This document shows, piece by piece, positions 62,962 through 64,000 of a stretch of 64,000 nt of DNA. The stretch's first letter is position 1. Every line of letters begins with the position of its first letter. Source of the DNA: DATAOG01 sp963782885 (GTDB lineage: Bacteria; Pseudomonadota; Alphaproteobacteria; Geminicoccales; Geminicoccaceae); contig CAWALL010000018.1 in assembly GCA_963782885.1 (NCBI GenBank), positions 18,743 to 82,742 of the forward strand, given 5' to 3'. The notes below the pieces were generated by a model, which had not been told where the DNA came from, ran no database searches, and saw only the letters and a program-made list of their open reading frames with translations. The position numbers and the translations under genes were made by a program.

Positions 62962-63849
62962 ATGCAGAATCGATATGTTGGCGATATAGGTGATTTCGTC
63001 AAATTCGGACTCTTGAGAGTTCTTGGCCGAGGCCATCGGCTTGGCATAGCGTGGTACCTTTTCCCAGATCGAGCTGACAACGACGATGGCAAACATGTTG
63101 ACTATCTAAATAAACCCGATCGATGGCGACACTTGGACCCGGAGCTTTTTGAGGGCCTGAGGAAGATCGTGGTTGCCGACAAGCGATCGGTTCGGCATGT
63201 CGAGGAATGTGGCTTACTTCCAAATGCAGCGTTCTCGACTGCACCACTAGATAAAGGTATGGCTTCCCGCGAGGCGTGGTTCCAAAGTGTCTTGACTGAT
63301 CTGCGAGGATGCAGCATTGTTTTTGCTGACCCGGACAACGGCCTCTGCGAAGACGCCAAATATCGTTGGGCTGATCGCAGTGCTTGGAAACGGATTCCCC
63401 TGTCAGAGGCGTTGAAGCTGGCGGCAGACCGGCCCGCCGTCGTCTATCACCACAACAGTCGAACCCCAGGAGGCCACGCCAAGGAAATTCAACATTGGCT
63501 CGGTCGTCTCAGGGCCGCCGGAGCGGATGCCTTGGCGCTCTATTGGCGCAAATACAGTCAGCGGACTTTCTTCGTCATCAACCCGACCAATGATATCAAC
63601 GAGCGACTTCGCATTTTCGAACGGAAGTGGGCATCGATCAGGTGCAAGAATGGCCGTCCCGCTTGTGAGCTTTATGAACTCAATACATTGCGGAGCAGGG
63701 TGATAGAGTTAGAAAGTGATAAGGCCCGGCCCGCAGTCAAGAGAGTTTGTCCTGAGTGTAAGCATGTATTCCGAGGAAATGGATGGGATGGCATCGATGC
63801 ACATTGGAAGGCGCGTCATGAAGACATCATGCCCTATAGCGAGGCTTAG
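62962..63849 (+). CDS. Unknown protein with candidate C-terminal zinc finger
   Basis: 295 residues. It starts MQNRYVGDIGDFVKFGLLRVL, a start I recall from conserved bacterial proteins of unknown function. Other blocks: IAWYLFPDRADNDDGKHVDYL, CSIVFADPDNGLCED, PAVVYHHNSRTPGGHAKEI and FFVINPTND, which look like an alpha/beta enzyme core. The C-terminus carries CPECKHVF and HWKARH, a C2H2-like pattern. Lower GC than the core genes. The IS5 element ends 8 bp before the ATG, no ribosome site is visible, and the native promoter is probably displaced. Confidence 0.75.
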   Translation: MQNRYVGDIGDFVKFGLLRVLGRGHRLGIAWYLFPDRADNDDGKHVDYLNKPDRWRHLDPELFEGLRKIVVADKRSVRHVEECGLLPNAAFSTAPLDKGMASREAWFQSVLTDLRGCSIVFADPDNGLCEDAKYRWADRSAWKRIPLSEALKLAADRPAVVYHHNSRTPGGHAKEIQHWLGRLRAAGADALALYWRKYSQRTFFVINPTNDINERLRIFERKWASIRCKNGRPACELYELNTLRSRVIELESDKARPAVKRVCPECKHVFRGNGWDGIDAHWKARHEDIMPYSEA

Positions 63850-64000
63850 CCAATAATCAAGAATGGAGGCCGGCCATCCGCGTGAGCCTTCGTGTGGTGT
63901 AAGGGTCCGATTGCCGATGAACCGGTCGGTACGCCGCTGGGTGCCGTCGAGGGCGAAAGCGCACAGAAGTGACGCATGCGGCGCCATCAAGAGGCGCACG
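63850..64000. other. Right edge of the window, no gene identified
   Basis: About 150 bp to the window end. A minus-strand frame enters from the right (GTQRRTDRFIGNRTLTPHEG) but overlaps the preceding gene and shows no recognisable family. Confidence 0.3.

Noticed and set aside
63709..63999. 96-codon minus-strand frame at the window end
   Set aside because: Mostly antisense to the zinc-finger gene; the remaining part is too short and unrecognised.

Overview
The window is a high-GC chromosomal segment with long ORFs on both strands. Gene order and content point to an alphaproteobacterium, probably a Rhodospirillales/Geminicoccales-like soil or water lineage. The main support is the series accB-accC-aat-DUF2155-mlaD, the block dapF-mtaB-ftsY beside ffh-rpsP-rimM-trmD-rplS-leuC, DUF1127 proteins, two TRAP transporters and a CaiB-type CoA transferase. 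This assignment rests on gene content only. I recognised no rRNA, tRNA or CRISPR array.

Layout. 1-15 kb is a metabolic and accessory mix: a partial CoA transferase, an SDR dehydrogenase, three MFS transporters (one frameshifted), a broken DUF29 gene, hpt, a PIN toxin-antitoxin pair, a methyltransferase overlapping a uronate-dehydrogenase-like gene, a glutamine amidotransferase, an AraC regulator divergent from an Fsr-like pump, a GH-A-like hydrolase, a class IV aminotransferase and an amino-acid-binding protein. 15-21.6 kb holds a dead HigB toxin, a TRAP operon (dctM-dctQ-dctP), mazEF, a frameshifted GST and a putative intracellular trypsin-like protease with a cysteine-containing partner. 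21.9-24.5 kb is an intact IS66 element with 8-bp target duplications. 24.6-37 kb holds a DddP-like M24 enzyme (candidate DMSP lyase), a phosphofructokinase, a RusA-like resolvase paired with a PD-(D/E)XK-like protein, an RraA-like protein, MarC, a LivK-like binding protein divergent from an enolase-superfamily gene, SCO1, a NitT/TauT-type binding protein, an IS1595 element inside a second copy's remnant, and a LysR regulator. 36.7-41.5 kb holds DUF1127 small proteins, DinB, GNAT, a Phd/PIN module and a second TRAP permease pair lacking its binding protein.

42-60 kb is the core of the window: fatty-acid synthesis (accB, accC), N-degron tagging (aat), outer-membrane lipid transport (mlaD), co-translational targeting (ftsY, ffh), tRNA modification (mtaB, trmD), lysine/peptidoglycan precursor synthesis (dapF), ribosome assembly (rpsP, rimM, rplS) and leucine synthesis (leuC, leuD, leuB). 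Accessory genes interrupt it: an AT-rich membrane protein plus a Uma2-type nuclease between ffh and rpsP, and hicAB plus tandem DUF29 genes between leuC and leuD. The right end (61-63 kb) is a broken IS630 with an IS5-family element inserted at its transposase stop codon, followed by a lower-GC gene with a possible C-terminal zinc finger.

Three themes stand out: four intact toxin-antitoxin modules plus one dead toxin; several single-base frameshifts in otherwise well-conserved genes, many at short homopolymers (true decay or read errors); and small accessory cassettes set into housekeeping operons.
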